Positions 46,161 through 58,680 of a DNA stretch of 64,000 nt are shown here, one piece after another. The notes beneath the pieces were generated by a model. The model had not been told where the DNA came from. It searched no databases and worked only from the letters and a program-made list of their open reading frames with translations. The position numbers and the translations under genes are program-made. Location: NCBI GenBank assembly GCA_037962975.1, contig CM075671.1, positions 156,539,501 to 156,603,500 of the forward strand. Reading direction: 5' to 3'. Each line of letters begins with the position of its first letter. The stretch's first letter is position 1. The stretch is from Clitoria ternatea (taxonomy: Eukaryota > Streptophyta > Magnoliopsida > Fabales > Fabaceae).

Positions 46161-47745
46161 TGTTAACCCGGCGATAGCGTCAGATCTGTTCGTTTCCACC
46201 ATCGGGTTGTTAATTGGCAAGCACACCAATCGTTTGTAGTTTTCAAAATTTAGATATCATTCCACTGGGATTGAAAGTCCAATAACAATAGTAATTTTCT
46301 ATTTACTATGGTAAATATGAAGAAAGTTATGGACAAAAGAATGATTTATATACAATTTATACAATATTCACAAGATAGCATGGTTGAGTTGTTCATGAGA
46401 TAAAAAGAAAATAAAAATCTATCTAAAAAGTTGAGTTGCAATCTAGAATAGGTAAGATACTTGAGATAAACACAGATAAACAAATTATGTTGGAAATTAG
46501 ATCCCTAATCTAGAATAACAATGAGGAACTCAAGACATGCATATTTAATCATCAAGTTTCATGTCATTGCAGCTTAAAATCATTATAACCGATCCCTCGT
46601 GATATAAATTCTAAGAAGTCACCGTAAAGTCCGATCCCTCGTGAGCTTTCTCAGTAAAAACATGCATTAAGACCTGGCCTTATGGCAACAATGGTTAACA
46701 ACCCCTATAGAATTGAGATACCAAGGGTATTCCAGCTTTTACTTTCGTCAAAACAAGTTTCAATTCGGCATGAATAATCATTCTCCCGTTTGACATTCAT
46801 ACTAATAAAACAAGTTTCAATACACATGAAAATCATTCTCCCGTTTGACGTTCATATTAATAAAAGATTGAAATACTAACATGGACTTGAATCATAAACA
46901 TGCAGATGTCGAATTCACAACATTATACTCAATAGATTAGTTCACCAATTCCAACATAAACAAATTAGTTACACATGGTGAAAGTAAAAACAACACTTAC
47001 AGAGTTTGACATTACGAAGACGATGGAAACTTCACGATATAACGATGACAATACACCAAAACACACTCAAGTATCTAGAAAACTATTCTAGAACTACAAC
47101 TCACAAAAGAAGTACTCAAAATCGAGCACAAGAAAGAAAAGAAGAGAAGTGAATGAGAATGGGATGCCTTGGAATGGTGTTGGATAGCCCTATTTATAGG
47201 GCTGAGCAAGGGTGCTGACGCTACACGTCAGTGTGACGCTACGCGTCAGACCCCTGACTCAGCCTCCATTAAACACTTGATAATGGCCAATTTAAATTAT
47301 TAAATTTGATCATGCCTGGCCACATGAACATGTTTCCACTGAGTTTTGGCCTTTCATGCTGAGTGGGGTGGCCCTTGGTGCTGAGTGGAGTGCCCATTAT
47401 TGGGTCCAAGTGGAGTGGTTGGCCAAAGTAGAGGTGGAGACCACGCAGCACTGACGCTACGCGTGGCTGTGACGCGTAGCGTCAGCATCAAAAATAGCTG
47501 TTGATGCTACGTGTGGGATGAGGCTACACGTGGGATGAGGCTACGCGTCAGCTCCTCCAGTGTAATTTTCTCTTGATTTCTTAACTTTTTCACTGCAAAA
47601 CTAGAGAAAATTGATCAAGGGCAGATTATTTCCTATAACATCCATTTATTAAATTCAAAGCCTAATTTTCTAACAAATTAAACTAATTTTTATAATTTTT
47701 ATGAAATTTTTATTAAAAGATTTATTGTAAGTTTGAGGACTAACA
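46161..47745 (-). repeat. Athila 3' LTR
   Basis: A 1585-bp copy with a TATA box (CTATAAATAG on the minus strand) at 47190-47199. Nearby, 47212-47250 and 47446-47550 hold repeated inverted motifs of the type TGACGCTACGCGTCAG and GACGCGTAGCGTC; this copy has one more gaggctacacgtggg unit (about 47519-47540) than the 5' LTR, which explains most of the length difference. Confidence 0.9.
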
Positions 47746-48946
47746 AATACCCCCAACTTGAGACATTGCTCGTCCTCGGCAAGAGAGAAAAATAAAAAAT
47801 AAAAATTTGAAATCAAATTTTTGAGTTAGTCCGAGAATTTACCACAAAAAGTAATTACATAATTTACCATTTTGAAATAATCAATTATAGACATCTAATA
47901 TAACAAAGGTTAAATGATAAAATTCTTTACAATATTTTATTAACATACCAAGCATAATTTTAGGCTTACCTCTCCAAGTGTTTATCTCAATGCAATTGGT
48001 AACCTGTTTCACTCAATCAATCATAAAATCAAATGAATTTAATTTTGATTTTCATCTAATCAATGGTTGATTATACAGAGTTAATTCAGAAATCACAAGG
48101 TCTTTTCACGGGTTGTAATGAGGCTTGGCTTACAAGAATCAATGGTTTTTCTTGGAATTCAAAAACCTGAAATCATAAAAGAGCATTTTATAACTTTTAG
48201 GCTTTCTCTTGATCCAAACTTCTCATTTTCTTTTATTGATGAAAAATAAACACCCCCAACTTGATTCTTTTCACTATTTTTGACTTTTCTTTTTCATACT
48301 TTATTTTCTTTTGAAAAAAATCAAGTTGCTTATTTTCATTCCCCGTTTTTGTAAGAACACTAAAGATATTTTTCATTTATTTTAACTGCTCTTTTAATTA
48401 ATCAAGTATAGGGAACGGTTATAACAAATTTAGGTTTTAAGGGTACCAAATAATTTATTTTAGGCTCAAATTGGCTTTCAAAGGATAAAATATTTTTTAC
48501 CAAGGTAAGCTGTTTGGCCCAAGATTTCTTTTCACCAATAAATGTGCCTTGATCATTTTCCTGAATTTTCTGTACAACAACACAAATCAAAGATTAAAGC
48601 AAAATCAATTCGAATGAAGTTATGTCGATTAAACCCTCAAGTGTTTAATAAGATCTCTCAACTCACCGGGTTTTTGAAATTTGCTTGATAGTTAATAAAC
48701 TTATTGTAATTAAATTTATCAAAATTCCTAAGTTATAAAAGAATTAATAATTGATTTTACAAAATTGGTTTTATTATGTAAAAATGTTAAGTGAATAAAT
48801 TAACTTACTAACAAAAATTTGATTATTTATTGAAAGATAAAATTTATATATATTTTTTTCACATAATTTAAAATAAACAAATAACAAAATGGGTTGCCTC
48901 CCATTGAGCGCTAGGTTTAGTGTCTCCCGCCTGACATTCCTGCATT
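47746..48946 (-). other. Athila PPT and 3' noncoding region
   Basis: The PPT, CAAGTTGGGGGTATT on the minus strand, is at 47746-47760 beside the LTR. Upstream (48880-48946) is a ttgagcgct...gggaggcaaccc-type stretch seen after pol in Athila/Tat elements. The rest is AT-rich with no credible gene. The envelope-like frame found in some Athila elements is absent. Confidence 0.7.
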
Positions 48947-51900
48947 TCAAAGGTCAGTTAAAAGATAACTGGTGGTAATTTTATTAATTTCACCACCCAA
49001 ATATAGTTTCAACCTTTGCCCATTTACCATCCAACTTCTTTTGGAAGTTGGATCTTCAATTTCCACTACTTCATATGGTTTGACTTCTTTAATCAAAAAT
49101 GGGCCTGACCATTTTGATTTCAATTTTCCAGGAAATAATTTAATCTTGAATTGAACAATAAAACTTGCTGACCTGGTGTGAAGTGTCTTTTCTTTAACTT
49201 TTTATCATGGTAAGATTTCACCTTACTTTTGTAGCATCTAGATGATTCATAGGCATTGTTCCTCATTTCCTCTAATTCGAGTAGCTGTAACTTCCGTTTG
49301 TCTGCTGCTACATTTTGATTAAAATTAAGGAATTTTAAAGCCTAATATGCTTTATGTTCCATTTCAACTGGAAGGTGACATGATTTTCCATAAACCATCT
49401 GGAAAGGAGAAAGACCAATTGGTGTTTTAAATGCAGTTCTGTATGCCCAGAGTGCATCATCAAGTTTTTGTGACCAATCCTTTCTAGAAGATGACATAGT
49501 TTTCTCCAGAATTCTTTTCACTTCACGATTTGAAATCTCTGCTTGTCCGTTGGTTTGTGGATGATATGCTGTGGCTACCTTATGCTTTACTCCATAATGT
49601 TGTAATACTTTCTGAAGAATTTTATTACAAAAGTGTGAACCACCATCACTGATTAAAGTTCTTGGTGTCCCAAATCTGCAAAAAATATTTTTCTTCAAAA
49701 AATTCACAACAGTTTTAGTGTCAACATTAGGGGTAGCAATTGCTTCCACCCATTTTGAAACATAATCAACTGCCAAAAGAATGTATTGATTTGAGTATGA
49801 GTTAGGAAAAGGTCCCATGAAGTCAATTCCCCAACAATCAAATACCTCAACTTCTTGTATATTTGTGAGAGGCATTTCTTGCCTTCTTCCAACATTATCT
49901 GTTCTTGGCAATTATCACAAGATTGAACAAATAAGTAAGCATCTTTAAAAAGAGAGGGCCAGTATAAACCTGATTGGAGAACTTTTGCAGCTATTCTTTC
50001 ATCATTAAAGTGTCCTCCATATGGTGATTTATGACAATGCCACAACACATCTTTTACTTCCCAGTCAGGCACACAATGTCGTAACAAATTATCCGCTCCA
50101 ATTTTGAATAAATAAGGGTCATCCCAAACAAAATATCTTGCATCTCTAAAGAATTTTTTTCTTTGTTGCCAAGTCAAATCATTTGGAAGAACTCCTGCTG
50201 CTTTGAAATTGGCCATGTCAGTAAACCATGGCCGTTGTGTTATTTTGAAAAGTTTTTCATCAGGAAATTCTTCCAAAATTTCTTTTTCTTTGGCAGTAAC
50301 CTCATTATTCATTAATCTAGAAAGATGGTCAGCTACCATATTTTCACTACCCTTTTTATCTTTGATTTCAAGATCATATTCTTGAAGGAGCAAAATCCAT
50401 CTGATTAACCGAGGTTTTGAATCAGATTTAGTTAAAAGATACTTGATTACAACATGATCAGTAAAAGCAATTATTTTTGAGCCAATCAAGTAAGATCAAA
50501 ATTTTTCTAAAGCATATACTATGGCTAGTAATTCTTTTTTAGTAGTTGCCTAATTTATTTGATTTTCATTCAAAACTTTACTAGCATAATGTATGACTTT
50601 AAAAGCGTTTTCATATCTTTGACCTAAAACTGCTCCAACAGCATAATCACTTCCATCGCACATAAGTTCAAAGGGTAGATTCCAATTAGGAGCAACAATT
50701 ACAGGGGCAGAAACCAATTTTTCTTTCAAGGAATTAAAAGCTTTAAGACATGCTTCATCAAATTTGAATTCAACATCTTTATTTAGAAGGTTTGATAAAG
50801 GTTTTGCAATTTTTGAAAAATCTTGAATAAACCTCCTATAAAATCCAACATATCCTAAAAAGCTTCGAATACCTTTTACATTTACAGGAGGTGGGAGTTT
50901 AGAAATTACCTCTATTTTGGCTTGGTCAACTTCAATGCCTTTAGAAGAAATTTTATGACCAAGTACAATTCCTTCTTTCACCATGAAGTGACATTTCTCC
51001 CAATTAAGCACCAAATTTGTCTCAATACACCGCTTCAGTACGGTGTCCAGGTTGGATAGACATGTTTCAAATGAATTCCCAAAAATTAAGAAGTCATCCA
51101 TGAAAATCTCAATGCTCTTTTCAATTAAATCTGCAAAAATAGCAAACATGCATCTTTGAAAAGTAGCAGGTGCGTTACATAATCCAAATGGCATTTTTCT
51201 GTAAGCAAATATGCCAAAAGGACATGTAAAGGCAGTTTTCTCCTGATCAAGAGGGTCAACAGCAATTTGATTATATCTAGAATAACCGTCAAGAAAGAAA
51301 TAATATTCTTGTCCAGATAATCTTTCAAGCATTTGATCCATAAAAGGCAATGGAAAATGATCTTTTCTTGTTGCTTGATTTAATTTTCTATAATCAATGC
51401 ACATTCTCTAACTGGTGACAGTTCTTGTAGGAATTAGTTCATTTTTTTCATTAACAATTACTGTCATACCACCTTTTTTTGGAACAACTTGAACAGGACT
51501 TACCCATGCACTATCAGAAATAGGATAAATAATACCTACTTTTAGCAATTTCAGAACCTCCTTTTTGGTTACCTCTTTCAAAGTTAGGTTGAGGCGTCTT
51601 TGAGGTTGAGCAATAGGTTTGAAATTATCTTCCAACAAGATTTTGTGCATGCAGTATGATGGACTTATACCTTTCAAATCTTCAAGTGTCCACCCAATTG
51701 CTTCTTGATTCCTCTTCAATACTTTCACCAGTTTTTCTTCCTCTGTTTCACTTAACAGATTACTAATGATTACTGGTTTTAAATTACCTTCTTTCAAAAA
51801 GATGTATTTTAGATTGGAAGGTAAAACTTTTAGTTCAGGTTTCTGGATTTCTTCAACAGGTGATTCTTGAATTTCTTCAATCTTTCTTGATTCAAAGGAA

Positions 51901-52751
51901 ATTTCTTTCCCTTGATCGAATTTTTCAAGATACCTTTCAATCTGTTTCTCCTCTTCGTCATTCAAAAATTCAACAGAGTTAGTCAATAACTTATTTAATG
52001 GGTCAGAAATAATCATACTTTTTGATAAGGAAAGATAAGTTTCATCAAGGATGTCCACTTTGAAACAGTCTTGCTTCGGGCTAGGATGTTTCATTGCTTT
52101 GAAGACATCGAAATTCACTTCCTCATCATGCACCCTTACTGCTAGCTTCCCGTTGTCTACATCAATCAGTACTCGAGCAGTTTTCATGAATGGTCTTCCA
52201 AGAATTAGAGGAACATCAGCATCTTCCTCCATGTCTAAGATCACAAAATCCATAGGGAAGTAGAATTTATCAACCTTTACAAGCACATCTTCTACAATCC
52301 CATAAGGTCTCTTGATGGATTTATCAGCTAATTGCAGAGTCATCCTTGTCTGTTGCGGATCAAGGTCACCAATGCGCTTCATCATACTTAGGGGCATTAG
52401 ATTGATACTAGCCCCTAAATCTAATAAAGCCTTTTCGATATTTACTCCACCAATAGAGACAGGAATAGTGAATTTGCCAGGGTCTTTGGATTTTTTTGGC
52501 ATCTTGTATTGTAAAATAGCGCTGCAACTTGCTTCAAGTTCTACTATCTCCTCATCATACTTCCTTTTCTTTGTAAGCAGTTCTTTCATAAACTTAGCAT
52601 ATGTAGGCATTTGTTCTAATGCCTCAGAAAAAGGAATGTTTATGTGTAACTGCTTAAAAATTTCAAGGAATCTCTTATATTCCTTTTCTCTATCTTTTTT
52701 TGATAGTGGATGAGGATAAGGTAAATCCTGGACAGGAGGTGTTTGTCCCAA
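48947..52751 (-). pseudogene. pol: Athila pol: protease, RT, RNase H, integrase, broken
   Basis: Read on the minus strand from 52751. Protease motif D-L-G-A-S-I-N-L-M-P and I-L-G-R-P-F; reverse transcriptase from about 51650 with F-M-D-D-F-L-I-F-G; RNase H with F-T-D-H; integrase with an HHCC motif (H-C-H-K-S ... C-D-N-C), then D-F-M-G-P-F, S-D-G-G-S-H-F and Q-T-N-G-Q-A-E as the DDE region. In-frame stops: TAG at 51405-51407 (Trp expected), TAG at 50547-50549, TGA at 50490-50492 (Arg expected), TAG at 49339-49341 (Trp expected). A one-base deletion near 49905-49915 shifts the frame just after the C-D-N-C. The reading continues to a TGA at 48947-48949. Most stops fit G to A or C to T changes. 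Confidence 0.9.
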
Positions 52752-52756
52752 ATACT

Positions 52757-52936
52757 AATTTTTTTGATTTTTTTCTTTTTCTTTTATTTCATCTTTTTCT
52801 TTATTTTTTTCACTTTCTTTTTCTTCTTCTTTTTCTTCTTTTTCTTTTTCTTTTTCTTCTTTTTCTTTTTCTTTTTCTTTTCTTTTTCTTTTTCTTTTTC
52901 TTTTTCTTTTTCTTTTTCTTTTTCTTTTTCTTTTTC
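52757..52936. repeat. (TTTTTC)n low-complexity tract
   Basis: About 180 bp of TTTTTC and TTTTC units, purer toward the right side. On the minus strand it encodes Lys-Glu repeats in the linker between gag and protease. The gag frame and the pol frame differ by two bases across it, so repeat-length change here probably broke the polyprotein frame. Confidence 0.9.
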
Positions 52937-54298
52937 ATAATCCATACCTACAGTTTTACCACTTCTTGTAAAGATAGCCTTACATTGTTCTTTCACTTTG
53001 AATTCCTTGATGTCGGCTACTTCTTTTACTAGCTGACTCAACTGTTGATCTGATGCTTTACGTGCAACCTTAATTGTCTCCATGTATTGCATCAATTGTT
53101 GAATACTTTCTTCAGCCTTTGTCAATCTAGTATTGTAATCATCTTGATTGTTGAAGGGTTTAGCATTTTGCCTCCAACCATAGTTTTGGTTTTGCCTTCC
53201 CTACAGGTAATTGTTAGAAAAAGAATTTACAAGAGGATTTAGAGAATTACCTAAAGGTAACCTTTGATGAATCAAGGAATTAGCTTATTCTTGTTCATTC
53301 TTGTCAAGAACACAGTAACCACATGGTTGTTCGCCCATACAATACTCACATTGTTTTAATTGAGCTTGAAGTTGTGGTGGTACATGGGTAACTTGAAGTT
53401 TTCCTAGTTGTTTACTCATTGCCTCAATTTGTTGTATCAACAATTTTTGTTGAATTAACACTATATCATTTACTCCTTGTTCAAGTCTACCTTGTACATT
53501 ACCTCTTTCTGGTTTAGCTTGATGGTCACTAATGGACATTGATTCCAATATCTCAATTGCTTCCTCTACAGTTTTGTTCATTAAAGAACCACCTGCACAA
53601 GCATCTAACATCATCTTGAACTGAGGCAATAAACCATGGTAAACGATTCTTACCTTTTCGGCATCATTCAGGTTGTGATTTGGACACTTTCTCAAGAGTA
53701 CCTTGAATCATTCCCAGGTCTCTCCTAATGATTCATCATTATTTTGAGAAAAAGAATATATGGCTGTCATTGCTTCAAAATATTTTGAAGGAGAATAAAA
53801 TCTTTCCAAAAATTTTCTTTCAACATCGGACCAGTTTGCAAAACTACCTGGTGGGCAAGATTTAAACCATTCTTTTGCTTTACCAATCAATGAAAAAGGA
53901 AAAAGTCTCATGTAAACAGACTCTTCTTGATTGGGTTCAAAACCAATTATGCTGCATAACTCATAAAAAACAGTTAAATGTTCATATGGTTCTTCATGAT
54001 TTAAACCAGCAAATTGATTGTTTTGAATAATATTTAAAGTAGCAGGTTTAATCTCCACTGGTATAACAGGTCCTTGAAACATTCCCAAAACTCGGGGTGG
54101 ACCATTAATAGCAGCAAACTGTCCCAATGTTCTCCTTTTAGCAGCCATATTTGAATTTTCAAAATTTTTAGAAGTAGAAAAAGATTTAGTTTGTGTTTTA
54201 GATTTCAAAGACTTGATTTTCTTTACAAACTTTTCTATCTCAGGATCAAAATAAATTTTACCTGCAGTAGATCGAGTTTGCATACACAAACTAGACAA
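52757..54298 (-). pseudogene. gag: Athila gag, with three in-frame stops
   Basis: It starts at 54298 (M-S-S-L-C-M-Q-T-R-S) about 110 bp after the PBS. The retrotransposon gag domain includes F-A-G-L-N-H-E-E-P-Y-E-H-L, P-F-S-L-I-G-K-A-K-E-W and F-L-E-R-F-Y-S-P-S. A TGA at 53705-53707 cuts it after G-E-T-W-E where Arg is usual (CGA to TGA likely). The same phase then continues through a TAA at 53282-53284 and a TAG near 53201, past a cysteine-containing segment (C-E-Y-C-M-G-E-Q-P-C-G-Y-C) and a coiled coil (53000-53125), into the Lys-Glu repeat. It is not translatable as one protein. Confidence 0.88.
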
Positions 54299-54406
54299 AG
54301 AAAGTTAGTGTAACAATAAGTAAAAGTAAATAAAATTTTTTTAACTAAGGTAAAAAAATATTTACCACGGTAATTAAAAATTTACTGTTTTACTGAAACA
54401 ATTCAA

Positions 54407-54424
54407 TCCCCGGCGACGGCGCCA
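54407..54424 (-). other. Athila primer-binding site (tRNA-Asp type)
   Basis: On the minus strand TGGCGCCGTCGCCGGGGA, seven bases after the 5' LTR, matches the tRNA-Asp-type PBS of Athila elements (usual form TGGCGCCGTTGCCGGGGA, one base different). Confidence 0.9.
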
Positions 54425-54431
54425 GAAAACT

Positions 54432-55999
54432 TGTTAACCCGGCGATAGCGTCAGATCCGTTCGTTTCTACCACTGGGTTGTTAATTGGCAAGCGCACCAA
54501 TCGTTTGTAGTTTTCAAAATTTAGATATCGTTCCACTGGGATTGAAAGTCCAATAACAACAGTAATTTTCTATTTACTATGGTAAATATGAAGAAAGTTA
54601 TGGACAAAAGAATGATTTATATACAATTTATACAATATTCACAAGATAGCATGGTTGAGTTGTTCATGAGATAAAAAGAAAATAAAAATCTATCTAAAAA
54701 GTTGAGTTGCAATCTAGAATAGGTAAGATACTTGAGATAAACACAGATAAACAAATTATGTTGGAAATTGGATCCCTAATCTAGAATAACAATGAGGAAC
54801 TCAAGACATGCATATTTAATCATCAAGTTTCATGTCATTGCAGCTTAAAATCATTATAACCGATCCCTCGTGATATAAATTCTAAGAAGTCACCGTAAAG
54901 TCCGATCCCTCGTGAGCTTTCTCAGTAAAAACATGCATTAAGACCTGGCCTTATGGCAACAATGGTTAACAACCCCTATAGAATTGAGATACCAAGGGTA
55001 TTCCAGCTTTTACTTTCGTCAAAACAAGTTTCAATTCGGCATGAATAATCATTCTCCCGTTTGACATTCATACTAATAAAACAAGTTTCAATACACATGA
55101 AAATCATTCTCCCGTTTGACGTTCATATTAATAAAAGATTGAAATACTAACATGGACTTGAATCATAAACATGCAGATGTCGAATTCACAACATTATACT
55201 CAATAGATTAGTTCACCAATTCCAACATAAACAAATTAGTTACACATGGTGAAAGTAAAAACAACACTTACAGAGTTTGACATTACGAAGACGATGGAAA
55301 CTTCACGATACAATGATCACAATACACCAAAACACACTCAAGTATCTAGAAAACTATTCTAGAACTACAACTCACAAAAGAAGTACTCAAAATTGAGCAC
55401 AAGAAAGAAAAGAAGAGAAGTGAATGAGAATGGGATGCCTTGGAATGGTGTTGGATGGCCCTATTTATAGGGCTGAGCAAGGGTGTTGACGCTACACGTC
55501 AGTATGACGCTACGCGTCAGACCCCTGACTCAGCCTCTATTAAACACTTGATAATGGCCACTTCAAATTATTAAATTTGATCATGCCTGGCCACATGAAC
55601 ATGTTTCCACCCAGTTTTGGCCTTTCATGCTGAGTGGGGTGACCCTTGGTGCTGAGTGGAGTGCATATTATTGGGTCCAAGTGGAGTGGTTGGCCAAAGT
55701 GGAGGTGGAGACCATGTAGCACTGACGCTACGCGTGGCTGTGACGCGTAGCGTCAGCATCAAAAATAGCTGTTGATGCTACGTGTGGGATAAGGCTACGC
55801 GTCAGCTCCTCCAGTGTAATTTTCTCTTGATTTCTTAACTTTTTCACTACAAAACTAGAGAAAATTGATCAAGGGCAGATTATTTCCAACAACATCCATT
55901 TGTTAAATTCAAAGCCTAATTTTCTAACAAATTAAACTAATTTTTATAATTTTTGTGAAATTTTTATTAAAAAATTTATTGTAAATTTGAGGACTAACA
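54432..55999 (-). repeat. Athila 5' LTR
   Basis: The 1568-bp copy next to the PBS has its TATA box (CTATAAATAG, minus strand) at 55461-55470. It contains inverted GACGC...GCGTC motifs at 55487-55520 and 55721-55805. The minus-strand open frame 55540-55722 recurs at 47269-47451 because the LTRs are alike. Confidence 0.92.
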
Positions 56000-56004
56000 A
56001 CTAT

Positions 56005-56142
56005 GTAATAAATATGATTGATCTGTGCCACCAAGCTTTCTTGTACAAAAAAAACTTCCATATTTTTCTAAAACTCGTAACCTCTCAATCAACTAGGATA
56101 ATCTAGTGGAACGGATTGTCCTAGTTAACCGAGGGTGTTACA
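56005..56142 (+). mobile_element. Element X 3' LTR, segment 3 (right terminus)
   Basis: X's LTR resumes after the Athila TSD and ends GGGTGTTACA at 56142. It matches 10275-10412 of the 5' LTR. The next bases, gtaagcccac, belong to the interior of another LTR of the same broad family, so X is inserted in LTR-C. X's left TSD lies outside the window. Confidence 0.83.
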
Positions 56143-56852
56143 GTAAGCCCACTTACTAGGCATTACATTCATCACTAATCATTGCCAAAACTATTTCAAT
56201 GAAAGCACGCACTTTGAGAAAATTTACCGATCATATGATTACAATGTTTTATTTTACTAAGTTTGGAAAATGACGATATTTTGGTTATTATAGATTTTAT
56301 CATATTTAATCAAGTTAAATAAGTGATGTTGAAACAACAATGAATAATTTAATAAATAAAGTTGATTTTATCAAGGAATAAATATTTTGGGGTCCAAATC
56401 TTTTTATAGCTAAGTATACCTAGTAGAAAAAAAGTTAAAAGAAATTTTTAGAACCTAATTGAAATAAGCAATGGAGGAAGTATCTTGATAAATTAGTTAA
56501 GAAAACCGTAAAGAGTTTTTGAAGGTATATAGAATAAATGACAGGTGAGACAAGGATGATTTTAGAAGTTTAGGCAAGAAATAAGCATTTAAATTTAGAA
56601 TGTTGGTAACTAACACAAATAAAGAATATGGACGGGATTTTAGAACCTAAATTTTAGACTAAGTAATAAGAAAGATTAGGATAACTTATGAAAACTTCTA
56701 AAGAGAAATAATGTTTTAACTAAAGTATAGAAGTTTAAGTAGTAACTAGGCTCTTAAGTAAATTAATGCTAGTGGGTTAAAAGAATGTATCTAAACGAGT
56801 TAAATTAGTATGATTGGTAATAATATAAAGAAAGAAAAAATATAATAATAGA

Positions 56853-56882
56853 AAATAATAATAATAATAATAATAATAATAT
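56853..56882. repeat. (AAT)n microsatellite in LTR-C
   Basis: Ten consecutive AAT/ATA units, plain microsatellite expansion in AT-rich LTR sequence. Confidence 0.9.
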
Positions 56883-58680
56883 AAAAGGTTAGTAATTGAA
56901 AATCTAAAAAGGACATCACTAAGAGTAAACTTATAAGTATATGTGCATAAGGAAATTAGTGGCCCTTTTAGTGACCAAGGAAGTAAATTGTTCAACTTGT
57001 AAAGTTTATTAATGAAAGAAAATAATAGATGGTAAGACCACTAAAGGGTGACTTAAATTATTTAATTTAAAAGTAATTTGAATTTCCTAATCAAACATTA
57101 AGGATTAGAATTGGATAGTGAAAATGAATGTACCAATAAATAATAGAAGGAACAATAGTTTAAGGGCATAAGAAAAGCTAAGTTATTCCATAAAACATTT
57201 TTGGTTAAAATATAAGATCTAAGCATCTAAGTTGATAATAAATAATAAAGACCACTTAGTAGTGATTTGGACTCCATGATTGGACATTAGGAGTTAGAAT
57301 CATGTAATAAAATAATTAGTGCACTAACAAATAATAGAGGGATAAATAACTTAAGGGAGTAAAAAGAATCCAAACTATTTCATAAGATGTTTTGATTAAA
57401 CGTGTGCGATCTAATGTCTAAATTAGTGGTAAATTAATGTACGAACTAGTATATCGAGTTTAATGCCAACAGTTATGTTTGATTCTCTGTGAATTATGCT
57501 GAGTGGAATTAGAAAAGTATGTTGTTTTCTTGAATGGTGTGATGTTACAAATTAGTTATTGATATGACATGATCACAAATGTGTGAATTAAGTGAAGTAC
57601 CTCATAATTATATTATACTGATAAATGTTATGTGATGCATGGATGATTGAATAGTGGAAGTTTTAAATAAGATAAATAAGATTATGAAAATTGGCACCGG
57701 CAAGGAGTTTTGAAATGATTAAATTATAAAAGTGTAAGAATTCAGATCCGAGATGATTAATGGGCATCGTAGCGCCAATTTACCCCATAGTTTTCTGGAA
57801 AGTATGAAATCTCATTTCATTCCTAAGTGGCGGGCAAATTCATTAAAAGTTTCCAATAAAGAAAAGAAGGAATTAAATAATATTTAATAAAAAGAAAAGA
57901 GCTCGACATTAGGAATGAAAGGGAGTTATTGAGGGGACCCTGCCAAGGACCTATGAATGATAGTTGAACTTCTGAGTCATGCATCATATATGGAGGATAA
58001 GGGTGGATGATTGAGTAACTCCCTAGAGCATAGAGTAAAGGGTACACTTAAGAACTGTGGCGTCTCGATCCCCTGCTGGCGGTCTTGGGAGTATACCAGG
58101 ATAGACCTCCAATGGCTTAGATTCGCGCCCGAGGCCTGACAGCCTTTAAACTCTGGTATACTTCGACTCCATACGAGAGTTTCTATGGCCATGTAGTGTC
58201 CATTCTGATGAGATGTGTTTTACATCCATTGTTGATGGGGCTATAAGTCCTTACCCTTTTGTAAAAATAGAGCGAGGTGAGCTCCGGTCGCTCTAGTGGA
58301 TCGGAGGATAAGATGGGATCTGGCGGATGATGTGTTATGACTAATGGGGTTTCATGCATCATACTGAGTAGTTATTCTGATTAAGAAATGAAATTCATGC
58401 ATTGCATCATTATAATGAGACTATGATTTCTATTTGATTATTGAGACAACACAAATCTTAGCGATTCTAAGAGACGAATGGGAAATTGGAATGGTTCGTT
58501 AAGGCCAAGAGTGGTGAGACAACTTAGATTATATATATATTAGGGACCCCAAAGAGAGCCAAAAGGGCTAACCATGATTGATTGAATTGTATGGGGCAAG
58601 TGTCAATGATGACACTTCCCTATTATTATGGAGGTGGAAGCTTACCTTTACAACTATTTTTCAAACCCTTTCGATGAGGC

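Larger units (their letters stand above)
46161..55999 (-). mobile_element. Athila-like Ty3-gypsy element, reverse orientation
   Basis: The element is 9839 bp with LTRs at 54432-55999 (its 5' LTR, 1568 bp) and 46161-47745 (its 3' LTR, 1585 bp). On the plus strand both run TGTTAACCCGGCG...GGACTAACA. The TSD is actat (46156-46160, 56000-56004). The primer site matches the tRNA-Asp type used by Athila elements, and reverse transcriptase, RNase H and integrase follow in gypsy order with no chromodomain. Gag and pol carry several stops and one frameshift. No envelope-like frame is found. The LTRs differ only modestly, so the copy is not very old. Confidence 0.93.

Noticed and set aside
52700..53032. 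Phe-rich plus-strand frame resembling a membrane protein
   Set aside because: It is the opposite strand of the Lys-Glu repeat in Athila gag, a (TTTTTC)n artefact.
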